This document shows positions 33,540 through 44,609 of a stretch of 64,000 nucleotides of DNA, piece by piece. The notes below the pieces were generated by a model. The model was not told the DNA's origin. It saw only the letters and a list, made by a program, of their open reading frames with translations, and searched no databases. The first letter of the stretch is position 1; every line of letters begins with the position of its first letter. The position numbers were made by a program, and so were the translations under genes. The DNA is from Dillenia suffruticosa (lineage: Eukaryota > Streptophyta > Magnoliopsida > Dilleniales > Dilleniaceae), in NCBI GenBank assembly GCA_033439265.1, contig JAVTVX010000034.1, positions 10,881,001-10,945,000 on the forward strand, given 5' to 3'.

Positions 33540-33945
33540 TGCTCGCTTTGGGAGATAGGTTCCTAACAATATGATAGGGTGTGTTGGCTTATTCGGGGAG
33601 ATAATCCTTAATGATAAGGTAGAGCGATATTGACCCATTTGGATAGATAGATCCCTATTGATGAGGCGGGGTGACGTTGACCCGTTAAGGAAAATAAATC
33701 CCTAATGATGAGGTGGGGCGACGTTGACTCGTTTGGGGAGATAGATTCCTATTAATAAGATAGGGTGACATTGACCTATTTGGGGGAGATAAATCCCTAA
33801 TAATGAGTAGGGCGACATTAGCTCGTTCAGGGAGATGGATCCTTATCGATGAGGCAGGGCAACATTGGTCCATTTGGAGAGATAGATTCTTAATGATAAG
33901 ATAGGGTGACATGGTCCCGTTTGGGGAGATAGATCCTTGACAACG
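33540..33945 (-). repeat. minisatellite of about 49-bp units in the Tat-type element
   Basis: About eight diverged copies of a unit resembling 'GGGGAGATAGATCCCTAATG' followed by 'AGGTAGGGCGACATTGACC'. It lies between the protease remnant and the extra ORF region. Tandem repeats in this position are known for Tat-type elements and can seed satellites. Confidence 0.85.
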
Positions 33946-33989
33946 AGTTCTGTTTTGTGAGCTAGTCTAATGTAAATAGCTCGTGAAAA

Positions 33990-34630
33990 GAAACAAAACG
34001 TGTCGTTAAGAATAACTCAATGACAAGCGATCAAATATTAAGATTAGATATCAAAGGTCACCCGCCAAGGGTACTACCATCGGGAGTCTTGAATTTAACC
34101 TTCATGTGTTTTGTATTTGGTAGCGCTTTTAAGGATTTAGGTCAGGTCGTCCTAAGATTGCATTGTATAGGAAGGGGACTTAAACCACGTTGAATGTGGT
34201 CGAAACTATCTATGGTCAGGTAGAGTTCCGAGGGTCACGGGAAAGGAGAAAATGTCTTTAGGGTATATCCATTCACCTGAGAGACCCTGAATGGGTTCAG
34301 GCTGCAAGTGTCTTGGGGTAAAACCCATATATTGAAAAGCGCTTCAGTATAGGAGGTTGCATTCGGCTCCTTGGTCGACAAAGATTCTCCTAAGCTCAAA
34401 TATCTGATCTTGGCTGTGATGATGAGGGAGTCATGTCGATTTGGATCGATCCCTACTAAACCGTCGTCGTTGAAGTCAATCATGAGCCTTTTCTTTTTGG
34501 GTAGCTTTCCAGCATGGGTGACAAGCACTTCCTTGGTTAGGGAGCTAGGTGCTTTGGTCTTCTGAAAGATAAGGGCTATTAGGTGCCCTTCCTCATTTGC
34601 TCGACCACCTACTCGATTACACCCATACAA
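33990..34630 (-). pseudogene. Tat-type element, aspartic protease remnant
   Basis: On the minus strand 'KKRLMIDFNDDGLVGIDPNRHDSLIITAKI' region is followed, in a neighbouring frame, by 'VDQGAECNLLY', which is the plant gypsy protease active-site segment with DQG. A stop follows directly. Further left, broken-frame 'HMKVKFKTPDGS' matches the protease C-terminus. RT does not follow. Confidence 0.7.
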
Positions 34631-35856
34631 GTCTTGCAGGATATAGGTCAGGAGGCAAGGTCACAAAGGGTTATCTGCCCTATACCTAGAGGATTACCCC
34701 ATCAGGTGTGTTGAGGGTGTTTGTCGGGAGCGACTGGTCAACTTGTTCATTCTCCCACTTCAGATTATGGGAGCTCTGAGGGGGATGCCTTCTCTCTCTG
34801 CATTAATGAATCTTTGGAGTCGTTCTTTTCGAACGAGGAATTCAAGTTCGTCCCTTAGTTTCTTGCATTCATTAGTGAGATGCTTATAGTCTCGAGAAGG
34901 TGGCAATATCGAGTTTTGTTCTTCTTGGAATCATATACTTTTTTGCATGAGCGTTGAACTCTTGGATAGAAGATAGAAAATTCTTAGTGATGGGTGTCTT
35001 CATCCTGAATGGTCGTAGTCCCGTAAGTAGCACGGTTAGTGCGATCAAATAGTCAAGACTAAAGACCTTTATCATCTCAGCTTTGAACTTCTCAAGGAAA
35101 TCTCTCAGTGGTTCATCGTCCCTTTGTCATAACAAGAGGATAGATGTAAATTTTCTCTTGGCCCCCTGTTAATGACAAAGTGTGCTTCTAACTGCTATCA
35201 CAACTATAAGAAACTTTTGACATTGAACGGGGAGAACGAGTTGAACCATATCAGTGCATTGCCCTTCAAGGTAATTGGGAAGTGTTTACACATAGCGGTA
35301 TCTATCATGTCTCTCGAGACCATCATAATGATCAAGTAGGTGACATAGTCCCTAGGGTCGTTGGTGCCGTCATACCTCTCCACAAGGCATTGGGGCATTG
35401 GTTCTGAAGAGATCTTAGGGTCGAAAGGCAAGAGACTAGTGGGATATTGGATAGGTTCGTCTTTTTTTCATGTTTGCTCGTTTTAGCTGGTTAGCCATGA
35501 GCTCTTCTACTTGTTTCTTCGGTGTGTTCCCTATGCTCCAGTCTCTATATGCGCCCATGGCCCGACTCGCGGGAGGAAGATTGGACTCCCGATCGAAGAG
35601 TACGACTAAGTTCTTCCGACTATTTGCTTTTACTTTGTATTCTTGATTCTAGCATTTCCACTTGGGGCCGAGTGACTCTTTCTGGAGAAATAGGAGCAAC
35701 AAGTGGTGCAGGGTGGCTATGGCAATTGGCTGGAGGTTGAAGTTCTGGTGGATTAGTAGCAACAAGATGTTGTGTGGTGTTCATTGGAGAGGCAATACGC
35801 TCTTCTATTAAGGATGCCACCCTAGAAGCGGTCCTAGTCATTTTTCGGGGAGGCAT
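34631..35856 (-). pseudogene. Tat-type element, gag remnant
   Basis: An ATG at 35856 starts 'MPPRKMTRTASRVASL', a usual gag beginning shortly after the primer site. Further on, 'LVERYDGTNDPRDYVTYL' and 'FPITLKGNALIWFNSF' are the retrotransposon gag core signature. Frames change between pieces. Confidence 0.75.
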
Positions 35857-35923
35857 TCTTGTCAAAGTAAAGTGATGGTGAAAGACATTTCTTTCTAATC
35901 TGTTCCTACCGATGGCACCAATC

Positions 35924-36299
35924 TGTTGGAGGTAGATTTGACTTCGCAGATATGACTCTACTAACTTGAACAGGATGGTAAGGTTATCTAGTAATCTTAA
36001 ATGATGAGACCTGCAAAAAGACTGTCGGAGGGTCTCTAACGGGGAGATTTCGATACTCAAGTTTGAGAACGCCTTTCAAAATGAAGAAAACAGACAAAAA
36101 GGAGTTTCGTTATGCTTTAAGTGCTAAGTGGTAGACAAGAGAATATGCAAGCGAAGATGCATACTTGGTCGATTGACCTAATATCATATATATAGTTACC
36201 AGGTGTGAGCATCATAGGCATGCAGGGTATTGAACCTTAGTTTTCTTGTGGAAGTACATCGAGATTTCAGAGAATCAAGTCATAGGATTTTCAAAGATT
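35924..36299 (-). repeat. right (5') LTR of the Tat-type element, probably truncated
   Basis: It starts TG at 35924 next to the primer site and resembles 28416-28783. Similarity ends at about 36299 in AT-rich DNA, so the outer end may be lost. Confidence 0.6.
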
Positions 36300-37891
36300 A
36301 GAATTTTGCCAAATGCACATGAGTTATTATGTGTTTTAACAAATTTTCTTATTAAAGAGTTAGTATTTTTATTATTTGTAAAATATTACAAAAATTTAAT
36401 AACCAAAATAACAATATTTTACGGTAGTTGTGAAATTGATTTTAAAATTAACTCTTTTAATATTTATTTTTTTTTTATTTTTAAAATTTAAAATCTTGAT
36501 ATTGATTAAGAGATTTAATGTATTTATTAGTTTTTTTTATGACATTATAAAAAGAAAAAAAATATATCTTTTGTTTCCTCCATCCGAGTCTCCAAAAAGG
36601 AGTGGATACAAATGGAGGACAATTATCATCCATAGGTTTTTTTCCACAAAAAACAGTAATAGCACCACTTGAATTGATTAGTGAGTTGAAGCCAAAAAGT
36701 TACGCTTCCATTAAATTGTGTAAACAAGTGGAGGTGGACATTGTGGATGAAAACAGGGGTGCCAAATTTATCTTCCTGGGAACATTATCACTTAATTGGG
36801 ACCCACATCATCTGTGCCACACGAATGCCTTGAATCCAAAGTATGATTTTCTGGGTCATCTCTAAAATTTTTTCGATTCAAAAAAATTAATGAGTCAAGC
36901 TGATGTAAAAGTGAATCACTAAACTTTTAATTAAAAATAATTTATAAATACGTTGAATTATGTAAATATAATATTAACAAGATATTAATATAATTAATTA
37001 AATTCATTTGATCGAAAATAGTTAGAGATAAACACAAAATAGTTTGAAAGTTCATGTTATGTAAATATAAGAGTGATGTGACATTGACATGATATTAACA
37101 AAATGGGTCAAACCCACTTGAGTAAAAATAGTTAGAGATGACTATTAAATTAGAATTATTTATATTTTTAATAATGCAATCAATTTTTTTTTTTTACTTT
37201 TCTTTGATTTATAATAAAAATTAGGTCAAACAAAAAAGAAATAATGGATTTTCCTTCTTCTTTGTATTTCACCTTTTTCATAAATTACACTCCACATTAT
37301 AATGACCAAAAAAAGAGCATGTATTTTTTGAGTGTGCTTGGTGTACCCATTATGTTCTCGCAAACCCATTATGTTCTTGCAATAGCCCACAACTGTTTTT
37401 TTTTTTTTTTATATCGATCGGTATCTAAAGTCATGTTCTGACTAATCAATTCCGGGACTTATAATGACTTATTTAGAGAGTTACTCTTCTAACATAATTT
37501 ACTTCATATTTAAGTCGTAAATCAAATTTAAAATTTTAATTAAAAGATTTAATATAATATTTTATTAAACTAACTGAACGTTTACGCCCACAACCCAATT
37601 ATAAGTACATGCACACCGTGCAAACATATATGTGTGTGGGTGTGGGTGTGTGTTTTTAGTGCTAGTGCAATTTTTTTAAGATTAAATTCCAAATTTTGTT
37701 TAAAACATGATTTATCTTTTATTAGGTCAACTGGAATTTGAAAGCAAATTTAATTTATTACCCTGCGTTGAAAGATACGTTTGTAGATGAAGAGGGGCTT
37801 TGAATTTTCTTGTGATACATCTTCCGAACCTGTGCTAGCAAAGTCAATCTGTGGGCTCGTCCACAGTCACATCTCCTTTTCATTCATGGTC
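36300..37891. other. AT-rich intergenic sequence, no gene seen
   Basis: Very AT-rich with T runs and short open frames lacking domains. It contains two loosely similar stretches (about 36890-37010 and 37040-37140) around 'AAAATAGTTAGAGAT', which appears twice. Confidence 0.55.
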
Positions 37892-38060
37892 CATTTCATA
37901 CTTTTTTTTTTTTTTTTTTTTTGGTATCATATCTTGGACATTACCCGGTGTTTGAGACTTCACCCCGATTAATCAGGATCAACCGCTGCAGTAACTCCTT
38001 TCAGAGGATAGATCTCTTAATGGGAAACGCTCCATACACATGAGAATTCATTTCATACTT
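37892..38060 (-). mobile_element. 5'-truncated SINE with a 12-bp target-site duplication
   Basis: CATTTCATACTT occurs at 37892-37903 and 38049-38060. Between them, on the minus strand, is the 3' half of the same SINE family as 7221-7430 ending in a poly-A (T19-20 on the plus strand). The tRNA head is missing. Flanking duplications plus the A tail show LINE-type target-primed insertion with 5' truncation. Confidence 0.85.
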
Positions 38061-38860
38061 GGTGAAAAATAAAATTGTCAAAAAGAATTTTGTATAAAAA
38101 AATGATTGCAAAATAAAATAAAATTTCAAGAAATTTGTGATAATTAATAATTTACAAATATTTCTATGTTTAATTCGCATTTGACAAATTTGTTGATTTA
38201 AACTTGTTTTTATATTTTATTCTACCTGTTATGTTACGTTTATCTAAAATAAAAATATTTTTTTGTAAGAATTTTATAAATAGAAATTAGATTTATAAAA
38301 TAAAGCATATTATATTAATAATGTTTCATAATAAAAAGTTCATATAATCTCAAGCTAACCGAACTTCTAATATCAACCCTAGAACATATCAAGGCCACAA
38401 AATTTCTAATTATAAATTATTTAGGATTCAAAAAGGTTTCGTGATCGGAGATAACATATACTCAAAACCAAGTTGATATCACTTGCCATTTTCCAAAATA
38501 AGAAAAAAGGAGTAATGATGATGTCGTTAACTGATGAGCCCTAGTTGAATATCAACCATCAATATGTGCTTGTAGGTTCTATTTGGTGATGCTGATGTCC
38601 CTTTTGGACGTTACATAAACACCTCAAAAAATGGCATATTAAAAAAAAGGAAAAAATTGGTAATATGAGATTTTTTTTCAAGTGAATACTTGTGACTCAT
38701 CATTTTTCAGGTTTATTTTGATTAGTCTGGCTAAATATTATGAGGTTTATTAAGAATTAATTCTTTAAATATCTATCTTTTTATTTTTAAAATTCAAATT
38801 TGAGATTTTATTTGAAAGGATCTAATATCTGATCGCTATAATCACAGTTCGTTGGTATCG
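38061..38860. other. AT-rich intergenic sequence, no gene seen
   Basis: No coding or structural signal beyond low-complexity AT. Confidence 0.5.
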
Positions 38861-39235
38861 GTAATAAAAGATTTGTGGATTTAAAGTTATTTTTATATAA
38901 TCATTAATAAATTAAAATTATTATTAAAATTTAAAATTACTTTTGAAAAAGGTTGTCATGGGATATGTCTTATTGTCCAGAAATTTTTTTTTGACATATT
39001 TGATATAATTATTATTATTCAACACGGAAAATAACAATTATGAAAGAGAGGAGGAGAAAAAGAAGTGGGAAAAGCAATCCTATCAAAATCAAGAGAGAAG
39101 GGGAAAGAGTGAATGGGTGACAGTGAAGTTTGGCTGTGGGGCGTTGGTTGACGTTAGAATATAGAGAACACAGACTTTGGAGGAGGCCCGTTGAGAGTTG
39201 CATTCACAAAAGAGCCGAGTTGACTTCCTTGCCTA
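38861..39235 (+). repeat. direct duplication, copy 1
   Basis: It shares with 39309-39775 the blocks GATATAATTATTATTATT, GCAATCCTAT, AAATCAAGAGAGA and GAGAGTTG...CACAAAAG.GAGTTGAC. Copy 1 lacks an AT-rich insert of about 100 bp present in copy 2. Divergence is substantial. Confidence 0.75.
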
Positions 39236-39308
39236 ATTGACCCAAAAAAAAATCATGTCCCATTTTTCTTTTATAACGTGTAGGATAGGAAAATTTTTTT
39301 CCACATTT

Positions 39309-39775
39309 GTAATAAGAGATTTATGGGTTTAAAGTTGTTTTTATATTACCATTAATAAATTAAAGTTATTATTAAAAATTAAAATTACTTTTGAGAAAAG
39401 AATTATCACAGATACTGAGGTTAAATTATATCTAATCGTATGGAAATTTTTTTTAACATATATGATATAATTATTATTATTTAATACGAAAAATAATAAC
39501 CATGAAAGAGGGGAGCGAAAACGAAGTGGAAAAAGCAATCCTATTAAAATCAAGAGAGAGACGGTTGGAAAAGTGCGAGTAAGGTTTCTATGTGTATTTT
39601 TTAATTAAATTTTAAATTTTAATTTTGAAAGTAAAAATTTTATGTTAAGATAATTTTTTTAAAAATTTAAATCAAATTAATTAAAATGACATTTCATTGA
39701 TTATTAAAATAAAGAAAAATTTCAAGGGCCCACTGAGAGTTGATTTCACAAAAGCGAGTTGACTACATTCGTAGT
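39309..39775 (+). repeat. direct duplication, copy 2
   Basis: Degenerate direct repeat of 38861-39235 with an internal AT-rich insertion at about 39590-39720. No coding content. Confidence 0.7.
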
Positions 39776-40649
39776 GTGTGGAAAAAACATGATTGCTTTG
39801 GATATACGGCGACCAACAAATTTTTTGGAGTAAAAAAAATATATATATTTGCTGCTTTCATACTGAAATGATGAAATTGAGAGAAAAAAAAAATGATGAA
39901 CAATCCACGGTGACTCCTGCTAAACATGTCTGTCTCTAACCTAGCGAAATGAGTCTCTATCAGACATAAATAAGAAACAAAAAATACAAAATAAAAGACA
40001 AAACTAAGCCCCCTTGTACAATACATATGTACATATGTTTGGTTTGGTTTGGTTTGGTTTGGTTTGGTGTGTTCATTTGTCATTGGCTTCCACACACAAC
40101 AGTAAGCACTTTGAATTTTGGAATTTCTTTGCATATCCGATTAATAGATTAGAATTCAAGTGCATGTGCACAAATGATGGCGCACATTACTTCCCCCCAA
40201 CGTCGTTTCTGCATTATTTTTTCAGATTAGAATCTCTCTCTCCCACTCTCTCGTCCTCATCCCCCAACCTCAACACTAAGGTCTCTCTCTCTCTCTCTCT
40301 CCCTCCCTCCCCAAAAGGGAAATATTCAATAAGGAGAAATACGACGAAGACTTCGGGGTACAGGATCCCAAAATATCAAAACAATACAAAGCTACTATTT
40401 TAGATGGAGATCGTAATTCAACGTAAAGCCTGCGAACATTATATATGCTTAATTTGGCAATTATTCCGTTCTTTTTTTATTATATATAAATTATTAATAT
40501 ATGATAATTATGTTAGAACTAATAAAAAATTTATAATTCATGTAAATCGAATTTTACATGTAGATACGAAATATAATATGTTCACGTTTGCAGATAAAAT
40601 AATGTACTTGGCACCAACAAAGGATCCATCTTGTGCTTGGAAAATGTGA
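39776..40649. other. intergenic sequence with simple repeats
   Basis: It holds a TTTGG pentanucleotide repeat (about 40038-40068, six copies) and CT-rich runs at about 40225-40310. No gene is recognised. A possible 5-bp target site of copia-1, TGTGA, is at 40645-40649. Confidence 0.55.
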
Positions 40650-40970
40650 TGTTTTGTTTTTTAGAGGACCTGAGAGGATGACTGCTCTCTTTCTGATATC
40701 CAAAACTAATCTCCGTGTATAATAGGCCAATTGAAGAAATGGTTATATCACATGAGAGTAGGGACCTCTCATAATTGTTACATATGACCAGACCAACCCA
40801 TCATAGACTATTCATTTATAAATCCCATTACAATATCCATCCATCGGTCAAGTGCTTAACATAGTATGATAATATAAATAACATTTTATAATTGATATTA
40901 TTTAATAATCCAATAATCAAATCTAAGTAATTGAATAATGCTAATCCATAAAATAATTAAAATACAACAT
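40650..40970 (-). repeat. 3' LTR of copia-1
   Basis: On the minus strand it begins TGTTGTATTTT directly after the purine tract AAGTGGGAGAA (complement of 40971-40981) and ends AAACAAAACA, giving a TGTT/AACA terminal inverted repeat and 321 bp. A TATAAAT word lies at about 40816-40822. The matching 5' LTR is outside the window. Confidence 0.7.
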
Positions 40971-41333
40971 TCTCCCACTTGGATAGCATTAATCAGATTT
41001 CAGAAATAAAGGACCATTACAACCAAAATAAATATCAATTATTACCAAAGCACTCATCAACCAATGATCCAAGGGAAATATAAAACCTTAACCATGTAGA
41101 ACATTATATCCAATAGAGATAAAATATCGTACATGTCACCAGTCACATATTTCACATAAAACAAATATGGATAGAGAACTGCATAACTAGATAAAACAAA
41201 TATGCAATTCTCAAACAAATGGTCTGAGCATCTTAATGATGCTATCAAAGATATGATGATATCATTGACATGTCATCTAATCCATATCTCAAAATAATTA
41301 CTAAATAAATAGATGCACAAATTCAGACTCCCA

Positions 41334-42012
41334 CTAACCAAAAATATCAAAAGACTTGACCAAGCCCATATGAGTTACATGATATTGAAAAACTCCAACA
41401 GGTAAGCCTTTAGTTAGTGGATCTGCTAGCATATGTCCAGTAGTAGTGTATTCAATCCGAATTTGAAATTCTCGTACTCTAACAAATAGGTACTTTATAT
41501 CAAAGTGCTTTAAGCTAGTAGAACTCCAGTTGTTTTGAGAGAAATGTACGACAGCAGTATGGTCACAATATATAACAAGTGGTCTAGATATGCTCTCAAC
41601 AATATGATAGCCAGAAATCAAATTTCTCAGCCACATGGCTTGACAAGTAGCCTCAAAGCAAGCGACATACTCTGTTTCCATGGTTGAGGTAGTAGTAACT
41701 ATTTGTTTAACGCATTTTCAAGAGATAACTCCTCCTGAAACCAAAAGTAGACTTTCTGTCATCTGAACAACCAACAAAATCAGAATTAGAATAGCCGGTG
41801 ACTTCAAGTTGATTAGACTTCTTGTAAGTCAGCGTATAGTCCTTGGTACCTTGGAAGTATCTCATGACTTTCTTCAATGCTTTCCAATGATTCAAACCAG
41901 GATTGCTCAAGTATCTTCCCAAAGCAATAACAGCAAATGCAATATCAGGATGAGTACAGACTTGAACATGCATCAGGCTGCCAATTGCGGAAGCATATAG
42001 GACCTTTTCCAT
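41334..42012 (-). pseudogene. copia-1 RNase H region
   Basis: Two minus-strand pieces. 41707-42012 reads 'YASAIGSLMHVQVCTHPDIA', 'NPGLNHWKALKKVMRYFQGT' and 'GYSNSDFVGCSDDRKST'. 41334-41681 reads 'METEYVACFEATCQAMWLRN', 'IYCDHTAVVH' and 'HMLADPLTKGL'. The piece break at about 41700 replaces the usual 'KQ..VALSTTEAEY' junction. End of pol is the stop at 41334. Confidence 0.85.
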
Positions 42013-42159
42013 TTCGGCCCTCTCATTATCATTTTGAGGACATTGAGATTTAGAGAGCTTATCACACTTTTGAACAGGTGCAGCACATGGGGAGCATGAA
42101 TACTTGTTAAACCTTTTGAAGACCTTTTCTATATATCCCTTTCGGACAATCCAAGAATA

Positions 42160-42920
42160 TCACGAGACCTGATGAATCTGGATGCCTAAAACAATGTAAG
42201 TATCACCAAGGTTTTTCATATCAAAGTTGCTATTTAACATATGTTTTGTCTCATCCAAAAGTTTAACACAACTACCGGCAAGAAGTATGTCATCAACGCA
42301 CAAAACAAGAATTATGAAATGATTCCCACTCTTCTGCAGATAAATGCACTGATCTAAAACATTTTCCTTAAAGCCAAAAAAAGTGACTACCTGATCAAAT
42401 TTCAAATATCATTTTTTGGAAGTCTGTTTCAGCCCATAAATAAACTTTCTTAGCTTACAAACTAAGTGTTTTCTACCTTGTTCAGGAAAACCATCAAGCT
42501 GAACCAGATAAACATTTTTCAGTTAAATCTTCATTCAAGAAAGCTGTTTTTACATCCATTTGATGAAGTTTTAAATAAAAGTGAGCTACCAAAGCCATAA
42601 CAACTCAGAATGAGTCTTCAGTGGAAACTGGTGAGAAGCGTCCTTATAATCAATGCCTAGCCTTTTGCTATCAATTTGGCTCTGTATCTCTCAACTGCAC
42701 TATTTGGACTACGCTGGGTCTTAAAGACCCATTTGCACCCAACTGCTTTGCAACCTTTTGGTAATTCCACAAGATCCCAAACACCATTGTGACACATGGA
42801 AGCTAATTCATCTTGGATAGCATTAAGCCATTTAGAAGCATGAGAACAAGAAATAGCCTCCTCAAAAGTCACAGGGTCATTATTATCACCAAGATCAAAC
42901 TCATTTTCCTGGAGATACAC
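42160..42920 (-). pseudogene. copia-1 reverse transcriptase
   Basis: 42657-42920 reads 'KWLNAIQDELASMCHNGVWDL' region and 'GCKWVFKTQR' (RT start). 42160-42405 reads 'FILVLCVDDILLAGS' (catalytic box CVDD rather than YVDD) and 'FDMKNLGDTYIVLGIQI'. The stretch between is frameshifted. The upstream linker to integrase was cut by the hAT insertion. Confidence 0.85.
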
Positions 42921-43249
42921 AATATAATCATTAGATAGAGACTGCCTGCATATTCTCTGAGATCTTCTTAATGGAACTTCTTCTTCAGCAACATCATCAT
43001 GTCCCTATTCATCCGCTAATGGTAGCACTATGTCATCATTTTTTGGAAAGCCTTGATCACTACCATGAACAACCAGAAGCATAACATCTACAGGAAATGA
43101 ACCAGCTAGCATAGGAATAACAACATGATCCTCTCTAAGGGTGACTGTTCGTGGGTATTTGGCTCCCACTCACCTAGTCATCCTCAAAGAAAATGCCACA
43201 AACAGATTCAATAACTCGTATAGGGTGAGAGGGGACAATAGAATCTGTA

Positions 43250-43257
43250 GCCTCTGG
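43250..43257. repeat. target-site duplication of the hAT element, left copy (GCCTCTGG)
   Basis: Eight bases identical to 55913-55920 on the other side of the element; 8 bp is the hAT hallmark. Confidence 0.95.
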
Positions 43258-43261
43258 TAGG

Positions 43262-43510
43262 GGTGTGCAATTTTCGGTTACACTCGAATATCCGACCAAA
43301 TCTAATTCAATCGAATTCGAATTTACAAATTCAAATTATATTTTCAAATTTTGAATAGAATTTCGGTCAGAACAGAATTTCAAATTCGGTTTTCGAATCG
43401 AGTTTCGAATTTAGATTTTTCATTCAAATTCGAACTGAAAACCGAATTTGAATTCGAATTCGGTTTTCGAGTAATATCCGAACCGAATTCAAATTTGAAT
43501 TAGGGTTTGG
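43262..43510 (+). repeat. left subterminal repeat array of the hAT element
   Basis: Many overlapping AATTCGAATT and CGGTTTTCGA-like words on both strands. Similar words occur at the right end. Such subterminal arrays bind hAT transposase in known elements; binding here is inferred. Confidence 0.6.
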
Positions 43511-44604
43511 GTTCCTTCTATATCTGTGAAAATACGAAAATGTCCTTCAAAAAATAATTGATTTAGTTAAATATTGAAAGGTATTAGAGTCATTTTATTA
43601 TTTGATATTAAAAAAAAAAGAAAACACTAATAGTAATAGTCTAATACAGATACACTATGACCATACCAGTGTGTGTGACAGTGACACCACTGTGACTAGT
43701 CTAGTATAGTAGGTAGTAGTTAGTACTTATTGCCTAGTGGTCGATTTCGATCGAATCCATCCTTATCAACTATCAAGCCAAGAAAGAAGAAGAACACTTT
43801 CCCAATTTCAAAATCAACCTTCAACCCGACTCCCGACAAACTCTAACCCATTTTCCCTAATCTGCTCTTCATCTTCGACCTTCGATATCGATCTTCGTAG
43901 ATCGTAGTTCCTTGCACTCTCATCTTTGACATCGACCTTCCATCTTTGTCTCTGCATCTGCTCTTCAGTCTTCACGAATGGTTCGTCTTCGTCTTCGTCT
44001 CGTCTGCTCTTTATGAAATTCATGAACCCTTTGTCTCACTCTCAGATTTCGACCTTCGACTTCTCTACCCTAATTGCTCTTTAGTATTCACTCTCTACAA
44101 GTTTGCATTTGACCTAGACTCTCATCTTCGACCTTCGATCTGCACGAACCCTTCGTGTTCGTTTGATTTCAATCTTCGATCTTTGTCTTCGTTTACATCT
44201 TCTTTGCATTTGGTCTTCAATCTTCATCTCAGTCTCACTCTCATCTTCACTCTCATATGATTTCGACCATCGTCTCCTCTAACCCGAGCCCTAATCCTCA
44301 CGAACTCATGAACCTTAACCCTAATCTGTCTTCAGTTTTCATGAACTCACTTTTTCCCTTCACAAGCTCACGAACCATAACCCTTTTTCCCTTCACAAGC
44401 TCACGAACCCTAACACTTTTTCCCTAATCTGTCTTCAGACTACAATAGCATCTGTTCTTCACTCTCTGCATCTATCATCTTCGTTTCACTCTCTTATTTG
44501 ACCTTCGTCTCCTTTTTACTCTCTGCACTTTGTGCTCTTATATCAACTCAACTATCAGCATTATGTATGATTTCACTCTCTGCACTCTTTACTCTCTAGA
44601 CTCT
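43511..44604 (+). other. hAT 5' region: leader rich in CTTCGAC/CTCTCATCTTCGAC words
   Basis: A pyrimidine-rich stretch with repeated 'CATCTTCGACCTTCG' words from about 43860 to 44600, and a short ACAGTG/CACTGT inverted repeat near 43680. Probably promoter and untranslated leader of the transposase gene. No coding domain seen. Confidence 0.5.
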
Positions 44605-44609
44605 ACATT
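44605..44609. repeat. target-site duplication of the nested LTR element, left copy (ACATT)
   Basis: ACATT directly before the LTR start at 44610; the same five bases follow the 3' LTR at 52617-52621. Confidence 0.9.

Larger units (their letters stand above)
28416..36299 (-). mobile_element. Ty3/gypsy element of Tat type, old and pol-deleted
   Basis: Two related LTR sequences in the same orientation bound the region. Read on the minus strand it has the right LTR, a primer site (35922-35905, TTGGTGCCATCGGTAGG), gag, protease, then no RT, RNase H or integrase. There follow a minisatellite, a plus-strand (antisense) extra ORF region in tandem duplicate, and the left LTR. Antisense extra ORFs near the 3' LTR and tandem repeats in the 3' untranslated part are described for plant Tat-lineage elements. 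Strong LTR divergence marks an old insertion. Confidence 0.65.
40650..43257 (-). mobile_element. Ty1/copia element (copia-1), 3' part: RT, RNase H and 3' LTR
   Basis: The minus strand carries RT and RNase H pieces followed by a polypurine tract and an LTR. It is cut at 43257 by a hAT transposon; its integrase C-terminus resumes at 55913-56168, where copia-2 cuts it again. Gag to mid-integrase should lie right of 64 kb. Several stops and frameshifts show it is inactive. Confidence 0.88.

Noticed and set aside
33540..33945. CRISPR-like array, because of regularly spaced repeats
   Set aside because: Units are contiguous and diverged with no unique spacers, lie inside a plant retrotransposon, and CRISPR does not occur in plant nuclear genomes.
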